Part shown: positions 52,870-62,120 of the stretch, piece by piece
Position numbering within the stretch: position 1 is the stretch's first letter
How the letters are laid out: each line of letters begins with the position of its first letter
Source: Flavobacterium sp. ZT3R18
GTDB lineage: Bacteria; Bacteroidota; Bacteroidia; Flavobacteriales; Flavobacteriaceae
DNA length: 64,000 bases
Direction of reading: 5' to 3'
Assembly (NCBI RefSeq): GCF_007097385.1
Contig: NZ_VJZS01000021.1
Coordinates: forward strand, 1 to 64,000
The notes under the pieces: model-generated
Database searches by the model: none
Told to the model about the DNA's origin: nothing
The model's input: the letters and a program-made list of their open reading frames with translations, nothing else
Made by a program: the position numbers and the translations under genes

Positions 52870-54345
52870 ATGCCATTATACAAGACACAAACCTTAAAAA
52901 TATACAATTCTCTTTCGGGAGAAAAAGAAACATTTACGCCTATTAACGAAGGAAATGTGGGGATGTATGTATGTGGACCAACGGTTTACAGCAATGTACA
53001 TCTAGGAAACGTGAGAACTTTTATGTCTTTTGATGTAATTTTTAGATACTTATTGCATTTAGACTATAAAGTGCGTTATGTTCGAAATATTACGGATGTA
53101 GGTCATATTGTGGACGATGTGGATGAAGGGGAAGATAAAATTGCCAAAAAAGCCCGTTTAGAGCAACTGGAACCTATGGAAGTAGTACAACGCTATACCG
53201 TAGATTTTCATGATATTCTGAATGCTTTCAACTTTTTGCCACCAAGTATCGAACCTACTGCAACAGGACATATTATTGAGCAAATTGAAATCATAAAAAC
53301 CATCATTGATAAGGGAATTGGTTACGAAGCCAATGGATCGGTTTATTTTGACGTGGTAAAATTCAACGAAACCAATCATTATGGAGTATTAAGCGGTCGC
53401 AATATCGAAGACATGTTGACCAATACCCGCGATCTTGACGGACAATCGGACAAAAGGAATCCACAGGATTTTGCGCTTTGGAAAAAAGCCGAGCCACAAC
53501 ACATCATGCGTTGGCCTTCGCCTTGGAGCGATGGCTTTCCGGGTTGGCACCTAGAATGTACCGCGATGAGCACTAAATATTTGGGTAATCATTTTGATAT
53601 TCACGGAGGTGGAATGGATCTAAAATTCCCGCATCATGAATGTGAAATTGCACAAAACGAAGCTTGTACTGGACACACTCCGGTAAATTACTGGATGCAT
53701 GCCAATATGCTGACTTTGAATGGTAAAAAAATGGCAAAATCTACCGGAAATAATATTTTACCGGGAGAGATTTTGACGGGAGACAATGCTTTTTTAAGCA
53801 AAGCTTTCTCGGCATCGGTAGCACGATTTTTCATGTTACAAGCGCATTACAGAAGCATTCTTGATTTCTCTGATGAAGCTATTGTAGCTGCCGAAAAAGG
53901 ATACAAAAGACTAATGGAAGCGATGGAATCTCTAAAAGGGATTTCTGAAAGCTCAACCAGTTCCATAGATATTTCCAGTTGGAAACAATTGTGTTATGAT
54001 GCTATGAATGACGATTTCAATACGCCAATTCTTATCGCACAATTATTTGAAGGAGTTCGTTTTGTCAACTTATTAAAAGACGAGAAAGAAACTTTAAACA
54101 CAACCGACTTACAATTGTTTACAAAAACAATGCAGGCTTTTGTATTTGATGTTTTGGGATTGGAAGAAGAAAAAACAAACGGTAATACGGATAAATTAGA
54201 AGGCGTGGTTCATATGCTTATCGGCATGCGTAAACAAGCCAGAGACAATAAAGATTTTGCATTGTCGGATCAAATTCGGGATCAATTGATTGCTTTGGGT
54301 ATTCAATTGAAAGACGGAAAAGAAGGGACTACATTTAGTATATAA
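52870..54345 (+). CDS. cysS: Cysteinyl-tRNA synthetase
   Basis: The 491-residue class I synthetase has the zinc Cys and HIGH-like box [20 protein letters not shown] (HLGN), [25 protein letters not shown], the zinc-binding HHECEIAQ, and the KMSKS form KKMAKSTGN near residue 290. It charges tRNA-Cys. The length is normal. It is followed by a palindrome at 54370-54387 that may end the transcript. Confidence 0.97.
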   Translation: MPLYKTQTLKIYNSLSGEKETFTPINEGNVGMYVCGPTVYSNVHLGNVRTFMSFDVIFRYLLHLDYKVRYVRNITDVGHIVDDVDEGEDKIAKKARLEQLEPMEVVQRYTVDFHDILNAFNFLPPSIEPTATGHIIEQIEIIKTIIDKGIGYEANGSVYFDVVKFNETNHYGVLSGRNIEDMLTNTRDLDGQSDKRNPQDFALWKKAEPQHIMRWPSPWSDGFPGWHLECTAMSTKYLGNHFDIHGGGMDLKFPHHECEIAQNEACTGHTPVNYWMHANMLTLNGKKMAKSTGNNILPGEILTGDNAFLSKAFSASVARFFMLQAHYRSILDFSDEAIVAAEKGYKRLMEAMESLKGISESSTSSIDISSWKQLCYDAMNDDFNTPILIAQLFEGVRFVNLLKDEKETLNTTDLQLFTKTMQAFVFDVLGLEEEKTNGNTDKLEGVVHMLIGMRKQARDNKDFALSDQIRDQLIALGIQLKDGKEGTTFSI

Positions 54346-54369
54346 AAAGATTGCTGAATTTTGATTAAC

Positions 54370-54387
54370 TCCCGATAGCTATCGGGA
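54370..54387. repeat. TCCCGATAGCTATCGGGA palindrome
   Basis: This 18-bp perfect palindrome sits between cysS and yidD, related to the one at 42731. Just downstream, 54418-54458 carries the direct repeat AATCGTTAATCTTA twice. Confidence 0.75.
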
Positions 54388-54465
54388 TTGATTTCTGATT
54401 TCACAGCAACCGAAATCAAAAATCGTTAATCTTAAATCGTTAATCTTAAATCAAAATTTAAAGCC

Positions 54466-54708
54466 ATGAAATTCCTAACAACTCCTTTCATCCTACTCGT
54501 TCGGTTTTATCAGGGAGCAATCTCCCCTTTTACCCCTGCAGCTTGCCGGTTTGAGCCCACTTGCTCTAGCTATATGATTCAGGCGTTACAAACTCATGGA
54601 TTGTTTTATGGAGGCTATTTAGGGATAAAAAGGATTTTGAGCTGTCATCCTTGGGGCGGGAAAGGCTATGATCCTATTCCGGAGAAAAAATGCAGTCACA
54701 ATCACTAA
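54466..54708 (+). CDS. yidD: Membrane protein insertion efficiency factor YidD
   Basis: The 80-residue protein has the family's hallmark segments: [32 protein letters not shown] and [23 protein letters not shown]. It is a small amphipathic protein at the inner membrane that assists YidC-dependent insertion. It usually lies beside rnpA/yidC; here it is between cysS and lgt, an arrangement found in flavobacteria. The His-Asn-His tail is unremarkable. Confidence 0.95.
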   Translation: MKFLTTPFILLVRFYQGAISPFTPAACRFEPTCSSYMIQALQTHGLFYGGYLGIKRILSCHPWGGKGYDPIPEKKCSHNH

Positions 54709-54784
54709 AAAAGAAAATTTCTTACCTTTTAGTTAACACAATTAGTCAAATCAAAATAGTATTTTCACAAAAAATAAAATATAA

Positions 54785-55711
54785 ATGACACACGCTTTAA
54801 ACATTGTTTGGAATCCCTCTGAAGGTATTGATTTAGGTTTTTTCATTATTCGCTTTTACAGTTTGATGTTCGTAATTGCTTTTGGATTGGGTTGGTACAT
54901 TATGAAAAATATTTTTGAAAGAGAAAATGTTTCCATCGACAAATTAGACTCTTTGTTTGTTTGGACCGTAGTAGCGACCCTAGTTGGTGCCCGTTTAGGA
55001 CATGTTTTCTTTTACGATTGGGAATACTACCGCAACAATCTAGCCGAAATCATTTTACCTTTCCGTTTCAATCCTAAATTTGAATTCACAGGGTATCAAG
55101 GATTAGCGAGTCATGGAGCAGCTATTTCAATCATCGTTGCGATGTATTTTTTTAGCAAAAATGCACTTCAAAAACCGCTATTATGGATACTGGATCGAGT
55201 AGTTATTCCGGTTGCCAGTGGTGCTATTTTTGTACGATTGGGTAATTTTTTCAATTCCGAAATTGTAGGTAAAGAAACCACCTCTTCGTTTGGAATACGT
55301 TTTATGAGAGATCAATTTACACCAAGAGAAGCGGTCAATGCAACTCAACTTGCAACACCAAAAGAGGCCTATAATGCTATTGCAACCAACCCTCAATATG
55401 CCAATTTACTGGAACAAGTTCCTGCCAAACATCCTGCGCAATTGTACGAAGCTGTTTGTTACATTTTTGTTTTTGCCGTATTGTTTTTCCTGTATTGGAA
55501 AACAGAAGCACGCAAAAAATCGGGTTATCTATTTGGTTTATTTTTAGTGCTGCTGTTCTCGGTACGTATGGTTGTAGAATCCGTGAAAGAAAGCCAAGGC
55601 GGCTTTGAAAATGCATTAGGTTTATTATCTACCGGACAGTGGTTGAGTATTCCTTTTATATTTATTGGATTTTATTTTGTCTTTACTGCGAAGAATGCGA
55701 GTGTAAATTAA
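54785..55711 (+). CDS. lgt: Prolipoprotein diacylglyceryl transferase
   Basis: The 308-residue inner-membrane enzyme attaches diacylglycerol to the lipobox Cys of prolipoproteins. It has about seven helices and the signature VRLGNFFNSEIVGK (conserved Arg, Asn and Glu). GARLGHVFFYDWEYY, YQGLASHGAA and HPAQLYEAVCY are also diagnostic. A loop of about 40 residues (REAVNATQLATPKEAYNAIA) is longer than in proteobacterial enzymes. Its substrates in this window include the lipoproteins at 16577 and 45000. Confidence 0.96.
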   Translation: MTHALNIVWNPSEGIDLGFFIIRFYSLMFVIAFGLGWYIMKNIFERENVSIDKLDSLFVWTVVATLVGARLGHVFFYDWEYYRNNLAEIILPFRFNPKFEFTGYQGLASHGAAISIIVAMYFFSKNALQKPLLWILDRVVIPVASGAIFVRLGNFFNSEIVGKETTSSFGIRFMRDQFTPREAVNATQLATPKEAYNAIATNPQYANLLEQVPAKHPAQLYEAVCYIFVFAVLFFLYWKTEARKKSGYLFGLFLVLLFSVRMVVESVKESQGGFENALGLLSTGQWLSIPFIFIGFYFVFTAKNASVN

Positions 55712-55742
55712 GTTAAGTTCATTACAATATAAAAATAGCTCG

Positions 55743-55893
55743 CTCTTCGAAGTCCACATAAATTTGTCGGTATGAGCTTCGCAAATGTCCCAAGCTCACG
55801 AAGTGTATATAACGTTGTCGTGCGGGCTAAGCAAATATCTCATGCTCTTCTAAGTCTACGTAAATTTGCCGTATGGGTTTCGCAAATGTCTCT
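55743..55893. repeat. Degenerate tandem repeat with 50-bp period
   Basis: Three units of about 50 bp are aligned by the landmark GCAAATGTC/GCAAATATC at 55781, 55831 and 55882, with CTCTTCGAAGTC (55743) and CTCTTCTAAGTC (55845) at the unit starts. The unit sequences differ at many positions. No gene is supported in 55712-56019. Confidence 0.6.
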
Positions 55894-56019
55894 GACTTTG
55901 CGTTTTTTTTAAAAGTTCTTGAAAACGGTAAATATGATAAAAGTCTCCCGACTTTTTCCGTGATGTTTTTTATAGGAGTAGCCCGTGTCCACAAAAACAA
56001 TAAAGCAGTAAAAACAAAA

Positions 56020-56046
56020 AAGCAACTCGTAAATGAGTTGCTTATG
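56020..56046. terminator. Hairpin at the end of the toxin-antitoxin operon
   Basis: The 9-bp perfect arms AAGCAACTC (56020-56028) and GAGTTGCTT (56035-56043) lie 16 bp beyond the toxin stop codon. On the minus strand the structure is followed by T-rich sequence. Confidence 0.75.
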
Positions 56047-56059
56047 TTTTTTCATAAAA

Positions 56060-56359
56060 TTATCTATTCGAATAATCTTTAGGGTTTTTGTAAGCGTGAA
56101 TGATCGCTAAAACAACGATTTGTTTTTTGGAATCATCAACAATGTAATGAATGTGATATGGAAATTGTTTTAAAAGAACAGTTCTGACATTCTTGTATTT
56201 TATCTGAAAAGCGAGAGGGAAATCGGCAATATATTTTTTAGCTTCTTCCACTCGGTCTAAAAATACTGTGGCAAGTTCGGGATTTATGCTTATGTAGTAA
56301 TCAACAACGTCCTCAATATCAAAAGTTACGGCGGGTTTGTTTACAAAAGCATAACTCAT
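56060..56359 (-). CDS. RelE/ParE-superfamily toxin
   Basis: The 99-residue protein has the RelE/ParE toxin pattern: FDIEDVVDYYISINPELATVFLDRVEEAKKYIADFP, in pieces, then the core RTVLLKQFPYHIHYIVDD and the C-terminal IVVLAIIHAYKNP. ParE-type members poison gyrase and RelE-type members cut mRNA on the ribosome; the group here cannot be fixed. Its start overlaps the antitoxin stop by 4 bp. Confidence 0.9.
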   Translation of the reverse strand: MSYAFVNKPAVTFDIEDVVDYYISINPELATVFLDRVEEAKKYIADFPLAFQIKYKNVRTVLLKQFPYHIHYIVDDSKKQIVVLAIIHAYKNPKDYSNR

Positions 56360-56598
56360 ATTCCTTTTCTGATATTGGCAATTGTGGTGTCAAAATCAAC
56401 CACATCATTAGGATTTTTGTAGTAATCGTCTAAACGCTCGTCAAGAATATCTTTTTGCCATGAGGCAAGTTCTGTACCGTTTTGAATCTCTTCATTTTGC
56501 AAATCGGTATATTTCCCCTTCAATGTTTGCCAATCCTCAATAGGGATAAAAACTCCGGTTGTATTGCCTCTGTTATCGTGTATAAATTGTAGTGTCAT
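56356..56598 (-). CDS. Cognate antitoxin of the RelE/ParE-type toxin
   Basis: The 80-residue protein has a short N-terminal beta-type DNA-binding stretch (MTLQFIHDNRGNTTGVFIPIEDWQTL) like Phd/PrlF-style antitoxins of Bacteroidota. A helical C-terminal part (SWQKDILDERLDDYYKNPND) that would wrap the toxin follows. The order is antitoxin first and toxin second, with an ATGA overlap, as expected for a type II pair that represses its own promoter. Confidence 0.85.
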   Translation of the reverse strand: MTLQFIHDNRGNTTGVFIPIEDWQTLKGKYTDLQNEEIQNGTELASWQKDILDERLDDYYKNPNDVVDFDTTIANIRKGI

Positions 56599-56604
56599 GG
56601 CTTT

Positions 56605-56715
56605 TTAGGTAATTAATTGTTGTAAATTATCTTTCATTCTTTTGTTAGAAATGAAAATGTCAATCATTTTGAGTAATGCTTGTTGCTCGTCAGGGGTATA
56701 TGATATACTATTAAT
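56605..56715 (-). pseudogene. Remnant of a small gene upstream of the antitoxin
   Basis: On the minus strand the frame reads INSISYTPDEQQALLKMIDI then FISNKRMKDNLQQLIT and stops at 56605, 6 bp before the antitoxin start. The frame is closed by a stop at 56716-56718, so at most 37 residues remain, with possible starts only at internal Met codons. The composition looks like real protein, so it may be the C-terminus of a decayed gene that once belonged to this operon. Confidence 0.4.
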
Positions 56716-56872
56716 TTATTGTTTGCATAGTTTCTGTGCTATTTTATTTAACCATAAAAAAAATTAAATACTAGACAAAAGTACAAAATATTGTCATTTG
56801 TTTTACTTAAATTAAAGTTCAGAAATTAATCCATACAATAATCACTAAAAAAAACTCACTTGTTCTGATAGA

Positions 56873-56957
56873 TTCCCCCAGCTGGCTTGAGCATTAAGTA
56901 ACACAGGCGCTAGCGCTATGCGTCCCGCTCGTGTACACAAGCCGAGTATTTTAGAAT
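56873..56957. repeat. Second copy of the GCTAGCG/GTACACAAGC intergenic repeat
   Basis: The stretch from CCCCCAGCTGGCTTGAGC to GTGTACACAAGCCGAGTATT resembles 1620-1690 (CCCGCTGGTTTGAGCG ... GTGCACACAAGCTGAGTATT). The remaining sequence 56958-57275 is AT-rich with no supported gene. Confidence 0.6.
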
Positions 56958-57275
56958 TGTATGCGTTTCAATATTTATAAAAAAAAACACAAAGTAGCAA
57001 ATCTGTTATTTTGTGGTTTTTCTTTTTCTATGTTTAAGTTAGAAACATTTTTATTTTGTAAATAAAACGCGTCTTACTATAAAACTTTTAAAAGAAAAGT
57101 CTGGATATTTTACACGGCAGAAGTCTTTTATCTATATTTAAATGGAGTAATTTTAGCCTAATAAACAAATACTAACCTATTCCTTATAAAAAATAAATCA
57201 CATCTCAAATGATTCACATCATATTTCATAAAAACAAATGAGCGTAATTTCGTATCTCACTTTAAACATTAAATT

Positions 57276-58046
57276 ATGAAAGTTAAAATAAGCGTATTAG
57301 TCTTTACATTGCTTGTTTCTATAACAGCAAACTGTCAAAATATTAGTCTGGGATCAGCCATTAATCAAGCTGGAAGACAACGCATGTTAACCCAACGTAT
57401 GGCTAAAGATTACATGATGATTGGCGCTGGAGTTAAGATTGATAATGCCAGTAAAGAAATTGACGAGTCAATTTCAATATTTGAGGAGCAATACAATACT
57501 TTAATCGGTTATGCTCCAAATAAAGAAGTAAAGGATGCTTTAAAAATGGTTAACACCATATGGGTTAAATTCCGTATAGATGTAGCAACTGTTCCAGATG
57601 TTAATAATGCTTCTCAAATTATAATGGATGCAACAATGTTAATGAATGCCTGCGATAATGTAGTTGAAAAAATTCAAGAATATGGAAATGTAAAAAACAC
57701 AAAATTGACTAACGTATCAGGTAAACAACGAATGATTTCTCAAAGAATAGGGATGCTTTACACAGCTTACTATTGGAAAGTTCCATACCATGACTTAACC
57801 GATATTTTTGATGCAACAGTAATTGATTATGAAGAAAATTTAAAATTTCTAATTAAAGAATCGGAGAACTATCCTGAAATTACGGAAACCCTTACTAAGA
57901 TCAAATCGACTTGGTCTTTTTCTAAAACGGGATTTGACTTAAAAAGCAACAAACTAATGCCATCTGTAATTTATGTGACTACAAATACAATGACCAACGA
58001 TTTTAACAAAACTACCAGTCAATATGAAAAATTGATAGGGAAATAA
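57276..58046 (+). CDS. Exported protein with two PilJ-type (nitrate P-box-like) domains
   Basis: The 256-residue protein has a signal peptide (to about residue 20). Two copies of the type IV pili chemotaxis-transducer N-domain follow, each opening with a P-box-like motif: AGRQRMLTQRMAKDYMM (33-48) and SGKQRMISQRIGMLY (148-162). These motifs line the ligand site of nitrate sensors such as NarX. Unlike PilJ it has no membrane anchor, HAMP or signalling domain, so it would be a soluble periplasmic ligand-binding protein. It stands alone with its own terminator. Confidence 0.85.
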   Translation: MKVKISVLVFTLLVSITANCQNISLGSAINQAGRQRMLTQRMAKDYMMIGAGVKIDNASKEIDESISIFEEQYNTLIGYAPNKEVKDALKMVNTIWVKFRIDVATVPDVNNASQIIMDATMLMNACDNVVEKIQEYGNVKNTKLTNVSGKQRMISQRIGMLYTAYYWKVPYHDLTDIFDATVIDYEENLKFLIKESENYPEITETLTKIKSTWSFSKTGFDLKSNKLMPSVIYVTTNTMTNDFNKTTSQYEKLIGK

Positions 58047-58121
58047 ATTTCTATAATAATTACAGTTAATCTTAAAATAAATACTCCGTATCAAATTCAT
58101 AATCAATTGTATTTGAAACCA

Positions 58122-58160
58122 AAAAGACGTCTAATTCCATTTGAACTAGACGTCTTTTAT
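58122..58160 (+). terminator. Terminator of the PilJ-domain gene
   Basis: The 12-bp perfect arms AAAAGACGTCTA (58122-58133) and TAGACGTCTTTT (58147-58158) lie 75 bp after the stop codon. Confidence 0.85.
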
Positions 58161-58309
58161 CATTTATTGAATTCCATTTTTTTATTAGTTTTCCTAAACA
58201 TTATTTTCTGGTGTAGCGTCCATAAAAATTCCTATCTCAAGTGTCACTGTTTGAATTTTCACGACTGAATACCAGACGTTCTAGATATGTCCTAAATTTT
58301 CTCGTGTAC

Positions 58310-58546
58310 GATAGCGCGCAATGTCATTAAGTTAAGCTTTTTTTATGAGTGTTTTTAATATTTGAGAGCTACTAGAGTTCTCATATTATGTGATTCCTCC
58401 TTCGTCGGAATGACAAAACAGTGTGGTTTAGATATGCAATATCACGCAAGTTTGTCATTCCGACGAAGGAGGAATCTCCGTAAGTAGCTCGACAATCCTA
58501 GTGAAATCTGCACTTTTCCCTTAACTTAATGACATTGCGATAGCAC
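58310..58546. mobile_element. Miniature inverted-repeat element with target duplication, nested in another repeat
   Basis: The 19-bp perfect terminal inverted repeats GCAATGTCATTAAGTTAAG lie at 58318-58336 and (complement) 58520-58538. Immediately outside are the direct repeats GATAGCGC (58310-58317) and GATAGCAC (58539-58546), consistent with an 8-bp target duplication. Inside are 26-bp perfect arms starting GATTCCTCCTTCGTCGGAAT (58392-58417 and 58451-58476). The right flank continues as GATAGCACGGATTTGCAATC, the family at 2318, so it inserted into an older repeat. No transposase is encoded. Confidence 0.75.
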
Positions 58547-58696
58547 GGATTTGCAATCCGTGCCCACACAGTATCACAAGTAATACAAATAACAAAAGCA
58601 ACTCATAAACTGGCTTGCTTTTGTTGTTAATAATAATCTTTCAAGAAATAAATAAAATATTTTTGTCCCATGCTTTACAAAACAAACATAAAAAAA

Positions 58697-58871
58697 TATG
58701 ACTGTCCGCAACTAATACCAATAAGATTACTACACGAATTGTTCAATAAATGTAAAAACTTGAATGTATTTATTTGACACAGATTTCACAAATTTTCACA
58801 GATTAATCTGTGAAAATTTGTGAAATCTGTGTCAAGAAAATCAATCATGGTCTACTTAACGGATTGTCATA
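58697..58871. mobile_element. Miniature inverted-repeat element, copy 2
   Basis: This 175-bp element with ends TATGACTGTCCG and CGGATTGTCATA (10 of 12 paired) is collinear with 6271-6436. Its centre is a perfect 62-bp palindrome (58774-58835, left half beginning TTGACACAGATTTCACAAAT). It lies immediately before the secDF terminator. Confidence 0.8.
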
Positions 58872-58874
58872 TAT

Positions 58875-58910
58875 AAAAAAAGGATTCAACTTTCGTTGAA
58901 TCCTTTTTTT
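58875..58910. terminator. Terminator of secDF
   Basis: The 16-bp perfect arms AAAAAAAGGATTCAAC (58875-58890) and GTTGAATCCTTTTTTT (58895-58910) lie 19 bp beyond the secDF stop codon. Confidence 0.9.
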
Positions 58911-58928
58911 TAAAGATTAAGCTATAAA

Positions 58929-61898
58929 CTAAGCTTCTTGATGTTGTATTTCAACATTAACCTTATCTTCTTTAGAAATTGTGTCAACCAATACTGGTGT
59001 AGCAATAAACAATGAAGAGTAAGTACCTACAACAATACCAATAAGCATTGCGAATATAAATCCTCTAATAGATTCTCCACCAAAAATAAACATGATTAAC
59101 AATACTCCAATCATCGTCAATGACGTATTGATCGTTCTTGACATTGTAGAGTTAATCGATTTATTTACAATTTCTCCAAAACTACCTTTTATTTTACCAT
59201 CCAAGAATTCACGAACCCTGTCAAATACAATTACGGTATCATTCATTGAGTATCCAATAACGGTAAGAATCGCAGCAATAAAATGTTGGTCGATTTCCAT
59301 ACCAAAAGGCATAAACTTCCAACATAATGAATAAATACCCAATACGAAGATAACATCATGCGCCACAGCAGCAATCGCTCCCAAACCATATTGCCATTTT
59401 CTGAAACTGATAAGCAAGTATAAAAACACAATTGCCATTGCTCCAAGAACAGCCCAGTACGCATTGGTTTTAATATCCTCGGCTACTGTTGGTCCAACTT
59501 TTGAAGCTTGTAAAACTCCTAATTTTTTTCCATCATAGGCATTTATAAATTTATCATAAGTCAAGCCTGCAGAATAATTTTGCTTCAAGCTTTCAAATAA
59601 CATTTTATTTACTTCTTCATCAGCAGCACTTCCAGTCTCTTGAATTTTATATTTAGTTGTAATTTTTAATTGATTTTCACTTCCAAATATTTTTACCTCC
59701 GCACTACCAAAAACTTTAGTCAATTCGTCTTTAACAACTTCAGCTTGCATTGGTTTTTCAAAACGTACTTGAAAAGTTCTTCCTCCTACAAAATCTACAC
59801 CTTGATCAAAACCATTAGTGAAAATAGAAACCAAACTCACTACAGTTACAACTGCAGAGAAAACGTATGTCCATTTTTTGATTCTTAAGAAATCAAAGTG
59901 GAAGTTAGTAAAGAAATTTTTAGAAAAATTAGTTACAAATGACAAACTGTTTTTAAATGCAATATTTCTATCGATAAAAATTCTAGCAATAAAGATAGAA
60001 GTAAACAATGAAGTTACAATACCGATTAATAATGTAGTTGCGAATCCTTTGATTGGTCCTGAACCGAAGATAAACAACACTCCCCCAATTAAGATATGCG
60101 TAACGTTTGCATCAACAATAGAACGCATTGCCCCTTTCCAACTATAAGAAACTTTTACAGCTTCATCGAGTGACAAACCTGCACGCAATTCTTCTTTAGC
60201 TCTTTCGTAGATAATGATATTCGCATCAACCGCTGTACCCATTGTTAAAACGATACCAGCAATACCCGGCAAAGTAAGCACAGCACCTAAGCTTGCCAAA
60301 ATACCAAACATAAATAATAAATTCACACCCAATGCAATATTTGCATACCATCCTGCTTTACCATAGTAAACCAACATCCATAACGACACTAAAAGCAATC
60401 CTATAATAGCAGATGTAGTACCATTATCAATAGCTTCTTGACCCAAGGATGGCCCTACCACTTCTGATTGAACTATTTCTGCAGCTGCAGGTAATTTACC
60501 AGCTCTTAATACGTTTGCTAAATCTTTAGTTTCTGTAACATCAAATGAACCTGAAATTTCAGATCTACCACCTGCAATAGGTCCACTAGAAACCCCAGGA
60601 GCAGAATATACAATATCATCAAGAACAATAGCTATATTACTTTTTTGAGTATAAGCTCTTCCAGTTAATTCTTCCCATTGTTTTGCACCTTGGTTGTTCA
60701 TTTGCATAGAAACAGCAGGTTTACCCATTTGATCAAAAGTATCACTAGCATCTGTTACAACACCACCACCCATTGAAGCAACATTATCTCTGTTTCCTTT
60801 CAATGCGTATAATTCTACTACTTCAACCTCTTTTTCTTTGGCATCTTTAATAGTAGTTGGTTTTCCCCATACAAATTTTGCATAACGTTGATCACCTGCC
60901 AATAAAACTCTAATGTCAGCTCTTTTAAAATAAGAGTTTACAACTGCAGTATCTTTTGGAGAAAAAAGACCTAAAACTGGTCCACCACCTTGAGCAACAA
61001 TTTTATCGAATAAAGGATTGTTTCCTTTTTTTGTAGCAGCAGTATCTTTAGCATCAGTCAATAAAGCACTCAATGAATCTTTTACAACTTTTTTAGTTTC
61101 AACTTTAGTAATCTCCGTTTTTTTCAATGACTCATTGGCAGCCATCATGAAATTACCAATTTCCTCAATTTTATACGTTTCCCAAAACTCTAATTGAGCA
61201 GTACTTTGCAATAATTTCTTGATTCTATCTACCTCTTTAGCCCCTGGCAATTCAACAAGAATTCTTCCAGTTTCTCCAATTTTTTGGATATTAGGTTGTG
61301 TTACACCAAATTTATCGATACGTTTTCTTAATACTCCAAAAGCACTTTCAACAGATTCATCAACTTTTCTTTTGATTACTTTCTGAACTTGAGCATCTGT
61401 CATTTGAAAAGTAACACCACCTTCACCTTGCAAACTTCTGTTAGCAAAGATATCTGGAGAAGCTAATTTTACAGTTCCATTAGAATTGGCTTCAAAAGCA
61501 TCAAAGAATGCATCTAAATACGTTTGGTTTCCTTTTTGATTTACAGTAGCATCAGCTAAAGATTTATTAAAAACAGGATTTTTTGAATGATTAGATAATC
61601 CTTTCAAAATGTCTTTAACAGAAATTTGAAGAATCACATTGATTCCACCTTCTAAGTCAAGACCTTTATTGATTTGTTTGTCTTTTACTTCATTGAATGT
61701 AAAATCAGTAAAACCTAAGTTAAAAACTTTTTCTTTACCAATAGAATCCAAATATTTTACTTCTTTATCTGGGTTACCACCAGCAAAAGTTTTTGCATCA
61801 CTTTTTATTTTGCTTGAGACAAAAGTGAAAGAAAGTTGGTAAATGCTCACCAACGCAAATAGAATTGCGAAAAATTTAATCAGTCCTTTATTCTGCAT
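58929..61898 (-). CDS. secDF: Fused protein translocase subunits SecD-SecF
   Basis: The 989-residue inner-membrane protein joins SecD (about 1-650) and SecF (about 660-989). It uses the proton gradient to pull secreted proteins out of the SecYEG channel. The N-terminal helix, the large periplasmic domain (NKGLDLEGGINVILQI; RILVELPGAKEVDRIKKLL) and the SecD helix-4 motif GTAVDANIIIYERAKEELRAG are present. SecF follows with VDFVGGRTFQVRF and YSMNDTVIVFDRVRE. The fusion is usual for Bacteroidota. It has its own terminator. Confidence 0.97.
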   Translation of the reverse strand: MQNKGLIKFFAILFALVSIYQLSFTFVSSKIKSDAKTFAGGNPDKEVKYLDSIGKEKVFNLGFTDFTFNEVKDKQINKGLDLEGGINVILQISVKDILKGLSNHSKNPVFNKSLADATVNQKGNQTYLDAFFDAFEANSNGTVKLASPDIFANRSLQGEGGVTFQMTDAQVQKVIKRKVDESVESAFGVLRKRIDKFGVTQPNIQKIGETGRILVELPGAKEVDRIKKLLQSTAQLEFWETYKIEEIGNFMMAANESLKKTEITKVETKKVVKDSLSALLTDAKDTAATKKGNNPLFDKIVAQGGGPVLGLFSPKDTAVVNSYFKRADIRVLLAGDQRYAKFVWGKPTTIKDAKEKEVEVVELYALKGNRDNVASMGGGVVTDASDTFDQMGKPAVSMQMNNQGAKQWEELTGRAYTQKSNIAIVLDDIVYSAPGVSSGPIAGGRSEISGSFDVTETKDLANVLRAGKLPAAAEIVQSEVVGPSLGQEAIDNGTTSAIIGLLLVSLWMLVYYGKAGWYANIALGVNLLFMFGILASLGAVLTLPGIAGIVLTMGTAVDANIIIYERAKEELRAGLSLDEAVKVSYSWKGAMRSIVDANVTHILIGGVLFIFGSGPIKGFATTLLIGIVTSLFTSIFIARIFIDRNIAFKNSLSFVTNFSKNFFTNFHFDFLRIKKWTYVFSAVVTVVSLVSIFTNGFDQGVDFVGGRTFQVRFEKPMQAEVVKDELTKVFGSAEVKIFGSENQLKITTKYKIQETGSAADEEVNKMLFESLKQNYSAGLTYDKFINAYDGKKLGVLQASKVGPTVAEDIKTNAYWAVLGAMAIVFLYLLISFRKWQYGLGAIAAVAHDVIFVLGIYSLCWKFMPFGMEIDQHFIAAILTVIGYSMNDTVIVFDRVREFLDGKIKGSFGEIVNKSINSTMSRTINTSLTMIGVLLIMFIFGGESIRGFIFAMLIGIVVGTYSSLFIATPVLVDTISKEDKVNVEIQHQEA

Positions 61899-62073
61899 TA
61901 TTACTAAAAATTAATTATTTTTATTTATTTATTTTTGTTTTAAACCCTATAAAATAAGCCATTACGTCGATTTTTGAAAACAAAAAAGAACTCCACGATT
62001 TATGTCATTTTTTTTAAACCGAGCAAATATATAATTAACGCTAAGATTAACCAATTTTTTATTGATTAATATC

Positions 62074-62110
62074 AAAAAAAAGACTGCAATATTGCAGCCT
62101 TCTTTTTTAT
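62074..62110. terminator. Terminator of mdh
   Basis: The 14-bp palindrome CTGCAATATTGCAG (62084-62097), extended by A-rich left and T-rich right flanks, forms a hairpin 11 to 47 bp beyond the mdh stop codon. Confidence 0.75.
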
Positions 62111-62120
62111 ACGCCAATTA

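Noticed and set aside
55743-55893. Possible CRISPR array from 50-bp periodicity
   Set aside because: Only three diverged units, with no constant repeat and variable spacer pattern.
55873-56082. A 69-residue forward frame between lgt and the toxin gene
   Set aside because: It starts inside the degenerate repeat and ends antisense to the toxin gene; no support.
58697-58871. Possible structured non-coding RNA from the 62-bp palindrome
   Set aside because: The collinear second copy at 6271 with terminal inverted repeats makes a miniature mobile element the simpler explanation.
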